DNA from: Buddleja alternifolia
Taxonomy: Eukaryota; Streptophyta; Magnoliopsida; Lamiales; Scrophulariaceae
Assembly: GCA_019426215.1 (NCBI GenBank)
Contig: CM033399.1
Span: 26,545,022-26,609,021 of the forward strand
Reading direction: 5' to 3'
DNA length: 64,000 nt
The notes beneath the pieces were generated by a model. The model was not told where the DNA came from and searched no databases. It worked only from the letters and a program-made list of their open reading frames with translations. Position numbers and translations under genes: made by a program. Shown here piece by piece: positions 11,251 to 22,796 of this stretch. Numbering within the stretch: position 1 is the first letter of the stretch; the number at the start of each line of letters is the position of its first letter.

Positions 11251-12969
11251 AGGCTTTGATCGTCTCGATCAATAAATGGTGAACAAATACTCATAAGTTC
11301 AGATTTTTCGCTATGATTCGGGATCTTTTAAAGACTTAATGTTTCAGAATCAAGTATGCACATGAGGCTCAAAGTTTTGCACTTCACACATAAGAGGCAA
11401 GTGTCAATCTCTCGAAAATAATCATGATAAGTCACACGTTGCCTGGAATATTCAACAATTTGAAAGCCTCCAAAACATCTTGAATTCCATCTTTAAATCA
11501 TGAACTCCATATCCATTATTTTTATATCGAAAGCACATTTTAAAACAAGATTATGCAAACTCATTAGATAATAAAAACATTGAAACATTCCAAAACTTTG
11601 TTAACTTATCGATGTGTATGAAGTGTGAAAGTCACGATCAAAAAGTCTTTTTGGCTTGTAACGTAAGGCTAGGTAATGGCTTGGACAGGAATGTATGGAT
11701 AAAGTGACTAATCTCAAGAAGCATACAACTCAATATCATCGAGCTAAACACTCACTCATCAATTCGAATAAAACTCTATATCTCACCACTTATAGTTCTT
11801 TTATTTCTTTTCCCTTTTTGAACTCAAAACCCCAAAACTTGTTTCTTTTTATGCTAGGGGTGAATAATGATCCCAAACCAAATCAATCACATTGAAGTTC
11901 AGTTCATAGCCTAGTCGAGAGAGCTCATAAATTAAATTTTTCGGTAATTTCCAATCTCTGGACTCTTTAGCCAACTTACAACATTTCTTTTTCCTCTCTT
12001 TATTTCACATAAACTCAAGACCTCAAAATTTCTCAAAATTATCACGAACCAACACAACTTTTAACCCATTGATCTATGAGATTCAATACCCAAAACAAAA
12101 AGTACACCCAAATTAAAACCAAATGATATGAAGTTATATGCTTTCTTAATTTGGAAGATAGACTTTGTTTTTCTTTCTTTTAGGCTAAAGGTTTGTTGGT
12201 GTGGTTTACGAAAGAAGAGCGAATGGTGGTTTTTTGTGTGCTTAGCACACTCCATTCTTATCAATAAGGCTCAAAATAAGGTCTAGAGATTATGTATTAT
12301 CGTGAAGGCCAATTGACAGGTTAAAGAAAATGAAGGATGGCCTAAATCATTTCATGACTTCGCATACTCAACACACACTTCAAAGTTGACAAAATTGAAA
12401 GTTCAATGCTTTTAAATCCTCAAAAATTTACATAAGCATGACTAAAAAGGTTTTCACAAAAAAATACGACAAATGATTTCTTCTAAGATGAAGTAGAGAC
12501 ATTCAAACGAATCATGCTCCAAGCAAAAGTATAACAAATCATGAACATGAAATCAATGACTATCACATTTTTCTAATTCCAAATCAAGCATGAATCTTAA
12601 CAAATGAGCACAAGTTACACCAATTCGCCACAACACAATAAAATTTGGGACGTCTAACCCACCCCCAACTAATCTAGCACATTGTACCCAATGAGCGGAC
12701 ATACACATGTAAAGTAAAGGAAAGAAAGACGTCCCTCATTGTTGAAGGTCAGTGATGTCCAAAAAGCGAAAAGCAACAAGGCAAATAGTCGGAAACAAAA
12801 GTCTAGCCATCTGAAAAGTTAGAAAAACCATAAGAGACAGATAATATCATCATAACACAAGGACACAAAAGAAGAGAAAACAAAAACACAAAACAAGAAA
12901 CGAAATAACAAACGTAAATATCCAACAATACAGATGTTCAACATAAATAAAAGAGAAGCGGGAAAATGT
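11251..12969. other. Gypsy-C non-coding 3' region
   Basis: About 1.7 kb, A+T-rich, without a convincing gene. Small ORFs (11695-11895, 12061-12264) have no recognisable domain. It holds a second, internal purine tract at 12657-12670 (minus AGTTGGGGGTGGGT). Confidence 0.6.
12657..12670 (-). other. Gypsy-C internal polypurine-like tract
   Basis: Minus AGTTGGGGGTGGGT, about 1.4 kb upstream of the terminal tract. It is preceded by TACAATGTGC, similar to the GGACAATGCAA before the internal tract of Gypsy-E. It could prime a second plus strand; that is inference. Confidence 0.5.
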
Positions 12970-13937
12970 CTAAGGGGATATAGTATCGTAGGAGCTTCTG
13001 AGGTGCCCTGTGTGTATCCCAAGCTGGAGTGCTGGGTCCGGTGTGGAAAACTGCGCATCTGATAATCCCATAGGGCTGAGCCAGGTTAAATGCGAGGGCC
13101 TGAATCTGGCCGAGATTCTGAGAACGGGGGGCTGGGGAAGGTACAACGAGAGCCTGCATCTGAGCTGCACGGCAACAATTTCATCAAGATCGCCCATAGG
13201 CTTTGTCATGGCCTTGAATGGTACAATAGCTAAAGCAGCCAGATATGAACGGATTTCAATAGGGATTTGTGCAATACTCGGCCTATGTCAATACTGAGTC
13301 CACTCATAATGGCATAGAGAAGAGTAGCCCGGCTCTTGAGCACCTGACTTACCGACGTGGTGGGAAGTAGACGGGCCGTAATGAACAGATACCAAAGCTT
13401 GGCCTGGGGAATGAGGCAAGTACATGGAAACTTGACCGGAATGCCCCGAGTTGTTATCCAAGTGGACCCGGGGTGGCAAATGTGGTGCATCAACTCCGTA
13501 TAGTCGGGTTCAAATCGTAGAAATTCCTCATTCCCGACGTATGGAAGCTCAAAAAGTCTGTTGATAGTTTTCTTGTCAATTTTAACTGACACACCCCGCA
13601 CCTTAACCTTATTCTTTCTTTTGACGGGATCATAATCGTGAGCATTGGCATAAAACTCACGAACTACAGAGAGGACAACAGGATGAGGGGATGCCACAAA
13701 TTTAGTCCATCCACGATTTTGTATCTGAGTGAGAATGGTCTGATTCCTATCTGTAACATTGACACCACGCTCGGGTACATAATTTTTAGATAAGAAAATC
13801 TCAAAGTAGCGTTTAGAGGCCTCTACGCTTACAAATTTTGTGCCAGCATAAGTCGGAGCCTCGGGCTCCTCGGGCTCGTGTGATGATGGAGCCTGAGAAG
13901 TAGAGGCTTTAGTGGCTCGACGCTTGCTAGAACTCAT
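12970..13937 (-). pseudogene. Gypsy-C extra ORF in env position (putative plant transposon protein domain)
   Basis: The likely start is the ATG at 13937 (MSSSKRRATKASTSQAPSS); the frame is open upstream to 14096, but that part is cysteine- and isoleucine-rich with no match I know. The body contains VSVEASKRYFEIFLSKNYV, VPERGVNVTD, GWTKFVASPHPVVLSVVREF, YDPVKRKNKVKVRGVSVKID and INRLFELP. This style is known from ORFs between pol and the 3' LTR of Athila-like elements, annotated as putative plant transposon protein. Function is unknown. A frameshift near 13290 moves the reading to another frame (13209-12970), so it is probably broken. It is not recognisably an envelope protein. Confidence 0.7.
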
Positions 13938-14900
13938 TGTACTCAACCGCAAAGCAAAATCCGACAATAATATACAACAACAGAACCTCAGTGCAATCAA
14001 ACAACCCAAATCGACACCACAATATCCTCCACACAATAATAACCAAATGTAAATATCCAAGCAACCACACCAATGACGTATAAAATAAGCCGGCAAGGCA
14101 CACGAATAAACGAGGTATACAAGGGATAGCGAATTGCCTTACCGACCGAAAACAAGCCCGAAGATGCCAAAAAGTGTGAAGATGTAGCCAATCAGCCCCA
14201 TGATATTTTGAATTTGCATAACAGCCCCTGCGTTTCTGGAAAATACAAAAACAGCCCTGAATTTTTTTTTGAAATTTGCAAAAGAGCCCCTGTTATTTGA
14301 AATGGGGCAGAAATCGACCCCTCAATCTCAGAAAATTGAACAAAGCGGCCCTTAGAAGGTGGAAACCAAGCATAAATTGCACCACAATGGGAAGTTTTTA
14401 CACAAAAATCGGCCAAGCAAGAACCCTACCCAACAATGCGCAATGACCCTAAAAATCCGAATTGAATCGGTGGAAAAGATAGGTAACGGTCGAAAATGTT
14501 ATGGGTAGGAGTGATTTGGAAGATTTATGGTGAAAGAATGAGGATTTGGGTGGTGGATAAGCTTGGTGCCGCGGTCTAGGGTTTGAGAAATAAGAAATTT
14601 AAGAAAATTTTTAGTCAAAACAAGCCTTAAGTGGCTGCTGGAGCCGCGACGTGCCGCAGTACTAAACAGTACCGTGGTCTTGCGCCGCGGTATTAGCTAA
14701 CAAGTGTGGGTACTGGAAAATGGTGCCGCGGTCCTGTGCCGCGGCACTACTGTTCTAGGTTGAAATTTTTCACACTTTATTTTTCATAAAAGAACGCAAC
14801 ATCCGCAATGACATGATTCCCTGAAACGAGAAATTAAAATAATTCAGCTAAAGAAATAAAACGAAAAGAAAAATCAACAAAAAATAAGAAAACATGTAAA
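13938..14900. other. Gypsy-C spacer between integrase and extra ORF, with CCGCGG cluster
   Basis: No gene. CCGCGG at 14569, 14685, 14726 and 14739, with decayed copies between. The conserved hairpin 14902-14919 lies at its upstream end. Confidence 0.6.
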
Positions 14901-14901
14901 A

Positions 14902-14919
14902 CGTGGGTTGCCTCCCACG
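14902..14919 (-). other. Conserved post-pol hairpin of Gypsy-C
   Basis: On the minus strand CGTGGG-AGGCAA-CCCACG: a 6-bp stem with a 6-base loop, preceded by AGCGCTC. Gypsy-E has CTTGGG-AGGCAA-CCCAAG at the same place (41184-41201). The loop is identical and one stem pair is swapped (G-C for T-A). Confidence 0.7.
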
Positions 14920-16217
14920 GAGCGCTTGTTTATAGTCATTAGCTTGACGTTCACGTGTGGGTCACGGAGATGGATCATGAAGCGGGACGGTGTGCTTGTC
15001 CTTGCTCTATCCTTGATGAAAATAGTGCTTTAAGCGGTGCCCATTTACGGTAAAAGTACCCTTTACCTCGTCTTGAATCTCAATAGCACCGGATGGATAA
15101 ACCTTTGTGATATTGAAGGGACCCGACCACTTTGAGCGGAGTTTTTCAGGAAATAGTCAAAGGCAAGAGTTGATCAGAAGCACCATCTCCCCAACCTGAA
15201 ATTCTCGAGGTGTGATACATTGGTCGTGCCATTGCTTGGTTCGCTCCTTATACAACTTGGCATTCTCATACGCCTCATGTTGAAATTCATCAAGCTCGTT
15301 GAGTTGAAGCAACTTGTGTTTACCTACAACTTGCATATCAAAGTTAAGCATTTTTATAGCCCAATATGCCCTATGCTCAAGCTCGACGGGTAGGTGACAT
15401 GCTTTCCCGAAAACGAGACGGTAAGGTGACATTCCTATAGGGGTTTTAAACGCAGTTCGATATGCCCAAAGGGCATCATCTAACTTGAGGGACTAGTCCT
15501 TCCTAGAGGAACTAACCATTTTTTCTAGGATGCGTTTAAGTTCCCTATTCGACACTTCAACCTGTCCACTCGTTTGAGGGTGATACGGGGTAGAGACCTT
15601 ATGAGTGACAGCATATTTTGTCAAAAGAGCATCAAATTGTTTGTTCCAAAAATGTGTGCCACCATCGCTAATAATTGCTCGAGGAGTGCCAAAATGAGTG
15701 AAAATATGCTTCTTTAAAAATCTTAGCACTACTCGAGCATCATTAGTTTGCAATGCTTCCGCCTCAATCCACTTTGACACGTAATCAACTGCTACAAGTA
15801 TGTACTTGTGGGAATGAGAATTAGGGAAGGGTCCCATAAAATCAATTCCCCACACATCAAAAAGCTCACATTCTAGCATATTATTTAAAGGCATCTCATG
15901 CTTTCGAGAAATATTGCCAACACATTGGCATTTATCACATGAAGCAACAAAAGCATGGCTGTCTTTAAATAAAGTAGGCCAGAAAAAACCCGATTGTAGC
16001 ACTTTGAGAGTGGTCTTAGTGGGTCCGAAGTGTCCTCCAATGACACCATCGTGACAGTGGAGCAAAATAGACATTGTCTCCTCAAATGGAACACACCTCC
16101 GAATAATACAATCTGCACATACTTTAAACAAAAAGGGATCATCCCATAGATAGTGCTTAACTTCAAATAGGAATTTCTTCCTCTGATGATAGTAAGATCT
16201 GGGGGAAGTTCCTGCAT
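14920..16217 (-). pseudogene. Gypsy-C integrase remnant
   Basis: 16131-15493 (minus) carries the zinc part ([13 protein letters not shown], then CDKCQCVGN), and the core blocks [21 protein letters not shown] and [11 protein letters not shown] with the three acidic residues. A stop after SSSRKD (15493-15495, at a Trp position) breaks it. 15432-15157 continues ([30 protein letters not shown]), and the C-terminal part ends near 15000 with more stops. The closest relative in the window is the integrase of Gypsy-E. Confidence 0.88.
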
Positions 16218-17008
16218 GACAAGATAATTCGCAATATCAGCAAACCAATGGTGGGGTCCATTAACGATAGCATGAAGATGTTCATCCGGGAATTCTTCTA
16301 AAATTGGTGTGGCATCTAAAGTATCTACCCGAGAGTCCTCAATTCTAGAAAGGTGGTCTGCGACAACACTACCCCCTTTTTATCTCTAATTTCTAGATCA
16401 TATTCTTGTAACAACAAAATCCACATGATCAATCTCGATTTTGCATCTTTTTTAGAGAGGAGGTACTTAAGAGCTGAATGGTCGGTGTATACAATGACTT
16501 TATTCATGACAAAGTATGGATGGAACTTATCAAAAGCGAATACGACAGCTAGTAACTCTTTTTCAGTAGTTGCATAATTCTATTGTGCATCATTAAATAT
16601 CTTACTCGCATAGTAAATTGTTCGAAATACCTTATCCTTGTGTTGGCCAAGGACTGCACCAACCGCAAAATCGCTTGCATCACACATTAGCTCAAATGGG
16701 AGACTCCAATCGGGTGCCACTATCACGGGAGCCATAATCAATTTTTCTCAAAGAGTGGGAAATGCTTGTAAACAAGAAGCGTCAAAATCAAATTGTGCAT
16801 CTTTTATGAGGAGGTTAGATAGAGGTTTCGAAATATCTGAAAAACTCTTAATAAACCGTCTATAAAACCCGGCGTGACCCAAGAAACTCCTCACTCCTTT
16901 GACAGATGTGGGAGGAGGAAGTTTCTCAATAATTTCCACTTTAGCAGGATCCACCTCGATACCCTTGTGTGAAATACGATGGCCCAAAACTATGCCTTCT
17001 TGTACCAT
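16218..17008 (-). pseudogene. Gypsy-C RNase H and RT-connection remnant
   Basis: 17008-16748 (minus) encodes MVQEGIVLGHRISHKGIEV and [18 protein letters not shown], the RT thumb/connection. 16747-16325 is the RNase [20 protein letters not shown] and [17 protein letters not shown]. Several stops and shifts lie near 16325, 16508-16560 and 16748. Confidence 0.85.
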
Positions 17009-18480
17009 AAAGTTTCACTTCTCCCAATTTAAAACAAGGTTAGTATCCTCACATCTCTGTAAAACCAATGACAAATTATGCAAACAGGCATCAAATGAAG
17101 ATCCAAAAACAGAGAAGTCATCCACGAATATTTCAATGAAATTTGCAACCATATCATGAAAGATAGCCATCATACAACGCTGAAATGTGGAAATGTGGCA
17201 GGCGCATTACAAAGGCTAAACAACATTCGTCTATAAGCAAATGTACCATAAGGACAAGTGAAAGTCATTTTCTCTTGATCCTCCGGTGAAATAGCAAGTT
17301 GATTATAGCCCGAATAGCCATCTAGAAAACAATAGAATTCATGTCCGGTTAACCTTTCTAGCATTTGGTCAATGAAAGGGAGACGAAAGTGATCTTTTCT
17401 AGTAGCATCATTCAATTTCCTATAGTCAATACAAACACGCCAACTTGTCATGGTGCGAGTTAGGATTAACTCATTTTTCTCATTTGAGATAATGGTTATT
17501 CCTCCTTTCTTTGGCACGACTTGGGTTGGACTTACCCATGCACTATCTGAAATAGGATATATTATACCTGAGTCAAGCAATTTAATCGCTTCCTTTTTTA
17601 CTACCTCTTGCATCATTGGATTTAATCTCCTTTGAGGTTGGATTGTGGTCTTGTAATTGTCCTCCATTAAGATTTTGTGCATGCAAATAGCTGGACTGAT
17701 TCCTTTGATGTCTGCGATTTTCCAACCGAATGCCCTTTTATGAGTCCTCAATACTCGCAAAAGTTTTTCTTCCATGCTTCTTGTCAAAGATGAAGAAATA
17801 ATCACAAGTAAAGTTTTCGAAGTATCAAGGAAAGCATATTTCAAATGAGATGATAAAGGTTTGAGTTCGAGTGTTGGAGGTTCTTCTATTGATGGTTTTG
17901 GTGGAGTGGCCAATGGGCGATCTAGAGATTCAAATCTTGGTCGATAGCTCCGCTTATGAGGCGGATTGACTTCGAGGCTAGCAAACATCTCTTGTAAGTG
18001 CTCCACATCGGCCTCTTTGTCCATAGGACCAATTAAGCATGTTTTTAATGGGTCATCATCATTATGAAACTGAAAATACTCAACAGAAGCATGATCAACA
18101 ACATCAATAGCAAAACAAGTAGGGGTAGGGGAAGGGTGCCTCATTGCTTGATATACATTAAAAGTAACCTGATCATCACCTACTCTAAGTATGAGCTTAC
18201 CATTTGCAACATCAATTAAGCTTTACCCGTATTCAAGAATGGAGGCCCCAAAATTTGTGGCATCTCGACGTCTTCCTCCATATCCAATACTATAAAGTCC
18301 ATCGGAAAGATGAACTTATCAACTTTGACTAGTACGTCTTCTACCATCCCCCTTGGGTACTTAATGGATTGGTCCACCAATTGGAGAGAGACGGCAGTAG
18401 ATTTTGGTTCTCCAAGCCCTAACTTCCTGAAAAGAGAAAAAGGAAGTAGATTAATACTCGCTCCTAAATCACAAAGAGCT
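17009..18480 (-). pseudogene. Gypsy-C protease and reverse transcriptase remnant
   Basis: The protease motif DLGASI is intact at 18453-18470 (minus) but lies in another frame from the gag end because of a 1-base loss near 18530-18533. The frame 18144-17170 holds WRVCIDYRKLNDATRKDHF, FLDGYSGYNQL and YRRMLFSLCNAPATF. It is then broken by an 8-bp tandem copy of AAATGTGG (17183-17198, plus strand). The catalytic FVDD (17117-17128) survives downstream in another frame. A stop at 17015-17017 follows. The usual PFGLC block reads LFSLC, two changes. Confidence 0.88.
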
Positions 18481-19945
18481 ATAGAAAAAGTAAGGGAGCC
18501 AATTGTGCACGGAATCGAAAAACTCCCTGGGTCTTAAGCTTAGGGTGAAGCTTATTCTGAAGTATCGGGGAACATTCCTCGGTGAGTGCAACGGTTGCAT
18601 GTTCTTCAAGCTTGCGTTTGTTCGAAAGAATTTCCTTAAGAAATTTAGCATAGCTTGGCATTTGAAGAATATCATCTGCAAAAGGAATGTTAATGCACAA
18701 TTTTTTAAACATTTCTATAAATTTAAGAAATTGAGCATCAAGTTTCCCCCTTTTTAATGCCAGAGGAAAAGGTGGTCGTGGCTGTACAGGTTCAGGAGCG
18801 GTGCGGGATGCAGAATCGCTGTTATCCGAAATAGGTGTCTGTGCCACGGCACTGTGCCGCGGTTCGGGTGTGCGCCGCGGTCCTGGTTTGAAAATAGCTT
18901 GTCCGGGATGGTGTGCCATGGTCCTCTCCTGAAAAATTCGACACTGTAATTTCAGACCGCGGTGATGTACCGCGGTTCAAGTCTAATTTCTGGGAATTTT
19001 TAGCACCAATTTCTTTACCACTTCTCAACGCGATGGCCTGAACCTGTTCTTTTGGGTTCTTCTCGGTGTCACTAGGTAGTGATCCCGGTGTTCTACCTGA
19101 AAGTTGACTAGCCAATTGTCCCAATTGAGTTTGTATGTTGCTCATATTAATTTCAAGGTTGTGGCTCCATTCATCATTTTTCCTTATATATTCATCATTT
19201 TTCTTTATATATTGGAGCATCAATTCCTCAAAACTCGGTTTCTTTTCTTGTGGTTAGGAGCCTCCTTGTTTGTGAAATGTGTTGGGTTGAAAACCCCCTT
19301 GGCGTTGAAATGGCGGTCTATCATCGTGTGTTTGAAATCTGGGAGGTTGCTTCACCACATTGTTGTTATTACTCCATGAGAAGTTCGGGTGATTTCTCCA
19401 CCCCAGGTTATACCTTTCAGATAATGGGTCGTTTTGTGTCCTATTCGAATTATGCACATAATTCGCATTTTCAACACATTCGGATTGATAAGATGGACTA
19501 CCATGTTGACACTCCGTAAGGTGATGATTTCCACCACAATTTTCACACAACGTTTGCACTTGGTTTACAAACAAATTCATAGCATCCAATTTCTTGTGCA
19601 ATAACTCTACTTGATTAGCTAGTGAAGTGGAAGCTTCCACTTCATAAACTCCACTTGCCTTCTTTGGAAGTATTACTCTCTCGGTAGGCCATTGGTAGTT
19701 ATTTTCCGACATTCTATCGATCATATCCCAAGCCGCTTGTGGTGGTAAATTCATGAGTGAACCACCCGCAGCTGCGTCAAGATGAGTGCGAAGGCCGGGT
19801 CCAAGGCCTTGATAAAAGATGGTCACTTGAGTCCAAACTGCAATACCATGGTGAGGGCAATTTCGGAGAAGTTCCTTGAATCTTTCAAGTGCTTCATAAA
19901 GTGACTCCCCTTCAATTTGTCGAAAACCTTGTATCTCAACTTTGA
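18481..19945 (-). pseudogene. Gypsy-C gag remnant
   Basis: 19826-19254 (minus) covers the gag end (TIFYQGLGPGLRTHLDAAAG) and an atypical zinc knuckle CENCGGNHHLTEC (one residue short before the last Cys). 19223-18822 has the NMSNIQTQLGQLASQLSGR coiled part, the ALRSGKE motif, then a linker where CCGCGG motifs (18856, 18874, 18957, 18970) have been read through as repeated RTAA. 18757-18479 has FADDILQMPSYAKFLKEIL, conserved with Gypsy-E. The N-terminal third is deleted at the junction near 19945. Frameshifts lie near 19823, 19240 and 18820. Confidence 0.85.
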
Positions 19946-20659
19946 TAGCTCATACTCAACAACAAGTGATTCAACAATTCTATAAGAGATAGTTGATAAA
20001 CTAATCAAAGAGAAAGAGTTGGATTACTCCCTATTACAAAGTGTGAATCCAAGCTTTGATGATGAAAAAATGGCTCTTCAAGCTTCCTTGGGTCTTCCTA
20101 TGGCTTCCCCTTGGTGTTTTAGAACAAGTGTCCCTGTTTTTCTAAGAGAAAAGTGTCTTATAAAGGAAGAAAATGGCGGACTTAAAATTAGGGCTTCGGG
20201 AGAATCGGACCGCGGCACAAACTCTTAGCAGACCGCGGCCTGGATGGCAAGTAGTGCCGCGGTCCAATTGGCAAGGTGTACCGCGGTTTGTGCCGCGGTT
20301 CTCGCTGCGTTTGGATAAACATAGATGAGCCGCGGTCTCGCTGGGCGCTGGAATTCATATTTGAGTCGCGGCATTGTGCCGCGATTTCCTGGGCACCGAG
20401 GACCGCTGTGCGGTGCCGCGGTTCTGGCGTGATTTGAGACTCGGCGTTGCGCCGCGGTCTTGTTTGGCAGTTTCCAAAAATGACTTCGATTTTCCGTCTC
20501 TTCTTCGGCCTTCTTACTCAATTATCGATCTATTCAACTTAAATCTCTACACACATGAAATGAGAACAAATCAAAGCAATATGCGGGATAATCATTACTA
20601 AACTATGACAAAAAAACCTAAATAAGAGGGGTAAATAATCGTAAAATGTGAACTTATCA
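19946..20659 (-). repeat. Gypsy-C 5' LTR, truncated (714 bp)
   Basis: It matches 10525-11236 and then jumps into gag at about 19945, so about 750 bases of LTR, the primer site, the leader and the gag start are gone. It holds nine exact CCGCGG motifs (20210, 20233, 20257, 20281, 20293, 20330, 20416, 20452 and one on the 20293 side). The RTAA-rich ORF 20225-20521 is only this motif read in frame. Confidence 0.85.
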
Positions 20660-20664
20660 GCTCA

Positions 20665-20977
20665 CCATAGAGCTCTACCAGGTGTGCCAAATAGACCTCG
20701 CTGAGACCATTTTGTCGTGAGATCTCTGCAACTCATTTGTCATTGAGCCCACCATGTGTCCACGAACCCGGACGTCGTCTTTGACCCATTTTTTGTGAGC
20801 CGTGACTTTTTCCTCACTAGCACGCGTCCTTGAGGGCGCAGCTGGGATATCAGCATCCAATACATATGCCAAAAACTCCATATTGAGGACTATCCTCAGA
20901 TTTCGGAGCCAATCCACATAGTTTGGACCAGTCAAAGTGTCTTTTTCAAGTAGTACAGATAACGGGTTGATAGTCAT
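20665..20977 (-). pseudogene. Copia-B gag N-terminal part
   Basis: It starts at the ATG at 20977 (MTINPLSVLLEKDTLTG) and includes NYVDWLRNLRIVLNMEFLAY, typical of plant Copia gag N-termini. A one-base shift after ARSIWH ends the frame near 20675. The rest of gag lies beyond Gypsy-C at 9767 and below; the GCTCA repeat falls inside this gag. Confidence 0.85.
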
Positions 20978-22780
20978 AGTGAGAGAGATAATAAGCTAAT
21001 AACTGCAAAAAAGTAAAAAGACTTATTAGATTTTATTATAATTCTTATTCCAAGTTTAAATTAAGGACTTTCAAAATAAACCCGGCTCTTACTGCATTTT
21101 TCAAAAATCCACACTTCCACTGTGTAATTCGGAAGTCATCGTTGGAAGGCTTCGTAGTGGTGATTGATTTGTTTTACTAGATTAATAGGTTGTAACATTT
21201 TGCTGGTATGTGGCCTAATTATTCTATTAAGGTGATGTTTAACATCAACCCATAAAATGGATGATTCAATCCCTTTGTCCATTACTCATCAAATCTCAAC
21301 CTTTTAACAATATTATTGATTTATGAATAATTTAAGTTCAACCCACTGACTATCTATTAGTCTAGCAATTGAATTTCACCTTGCAACCTTTTGCTGGTAT
21401 GTGGGGTGAAATTTGTTTCGACTAATGGCATTTCATGCACTTAGAAAAAATCAAAATATATTTCAATATATAACCCATAGGGCCGATATTATATATTAAA
21501 TATCATTTTTATTTCGCCTAAGTTCAGTGGAGGACAGGATATAAAGTACCCTTTACTAACTTAATATTTTTCAAAGTGGGAGAATTTAAATTATTTATTA
21601 GGTCTCACTTTGCACATTAATCCATTTTATACTAAGCATACAAACATGGATTAAATAAAAAGAAAGCAATCCTAGAAAACTAACAACACATGATTCATGG
21701 ACCTTTTAATCCTAGATTGAGACAAGCCAATGTCTCAATCACTAATAAAAAGAAACTACACTAAAGCTTCCAAAACTCCTTCTTATATCTCCTTGGCTCG
21801 CGTTGGATTTCTGCTTTGTGCCTATTCTATTTCTAACTATTACATTTCAATATAAGCAACCTATAAAAAATTTCTATAGAAAGAAAATAAAAATAGGCTC
21901 AAAATGACCTTTACAACCCATCGAAAAGAAATTCAAATTAAAACCGAGCCTAAGTCTATGAATCATGTCTCCCATCACATAACATGTCAAACATGATATA
22001 TATCACATAACACACGAAAACCATATATGTTGATTTTTAACAAAATTCCAAATTCAATTATTGTTTTTCATATGCTCGAGAAAATTAAAATTATTTAATT
22101 CTATTCGAAAATTCAATTTCAATGAACTCCAATTAATTTTATATTAAAATCCAATTTTAATAAAAATAAATTTCAAAATTTATTAAAATTAATTTCACAA
22201 TAGAAAAAATCCAATTTAATTCAAAGTCCAACTTTAATTAACATTAGATTAAATGAAATTGAAATGCTTTTATTAAATAAATTATATTATTTATTTTTGC
22301 ATTAAAATCCAATTTTAATCAAAAACTAAATAAATATATATATTTACACACGGGTGGGCTTTCCGTGCGGCCCAATTGCACGGCAGCCCAGCTACCGTGT
22401 AATGCTGTCGCGTGAGCCCAGTTTTTATAGCGTGACGGGCCGCGCTGTGCGGCCCATCTTTCTCGACAGCCCAGGTGCAGAGAAAGATGGGCTCGCTGTC
22501 CCACTGTTGCCTGTGTGTGCACAACAACGTCGTCTTGCCGACGGCGGCCGTCGCCAGCACGGCGACGGGTCGGTGCTGAAATTTGTAATTTTATTTTCAT
22601 CACAAAAAAATTACATAAAACTCAACTTTTATCAATTTCTAACGAACGAAAAATAAATAAAATTCTCAAGAACACAAAAAAATGCAAAATCTACATATCT
22701 AATCATGCATCACGAAAAACTGTAAATCATGCATCTAATCACATATTTACACGTAAACTACATACGCTGAACCCTGTGAT
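20978..22780. other. Copia-B leader with G+C-rich hairpin island
   Basis: About 1.8 kb between primer site and gag (read on the minus strand), A+T-rich and without genes except for a G+C-rich island 22350-22570. The island contains two perfect stems: 13 bp (22452-22464 with 22480-22492) and 8 bp (22548-22555 with 22561-22568). ORFs here (22315-22656) are by-products of the island. Confidence 0.65.
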
Positions 22781-22795
22781 TTGGCTCTGATACCA
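22781..22795 (-). other. Copia-B primer-binding site
   Basis: The minus strand reads TGGTATCAGAGCCAA, a full match to the usual initiator tRNA-Met site, one base from the LTR start. Confidence 0.92.
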
Positions 22796-22796
22796 C

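Larger units (their letters stand above)
9773..20659 (-). mobile_element. Gypsy-C: Athila-like Ty3/Gypsy element (minus strand), 5' LTR truncated
   Basis: Ends are TGACACGC (left) and ACTTATCA (right), with GCTCA at 9768-9772 and 20660-20664. The order on the minus strand is truncated 5' LTR, gag, protease, RT, RNase H, integrase, conserved hairpin, an extra ORF in env position, internal and terminal purine tracts, and 3' LTR. The primer site, half of the 5' LTR, the leader and the gag start are lost in one deletion. LTR copies differ at a few percent, much of it at CpG motifs. The Athila-type call rests on long TGATAAG-LTRs, the gag/pol style and the extra ORF. Confidence 0.88.

Noticed and set aside
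20225..20521. Minus-strand ORF rich in RTAA, looking like a repeat protein
   Set aside because: It is the LTR with its CCGCGG words read in one frame; no start context, no homolog known, and the full LTR copy breaks it.
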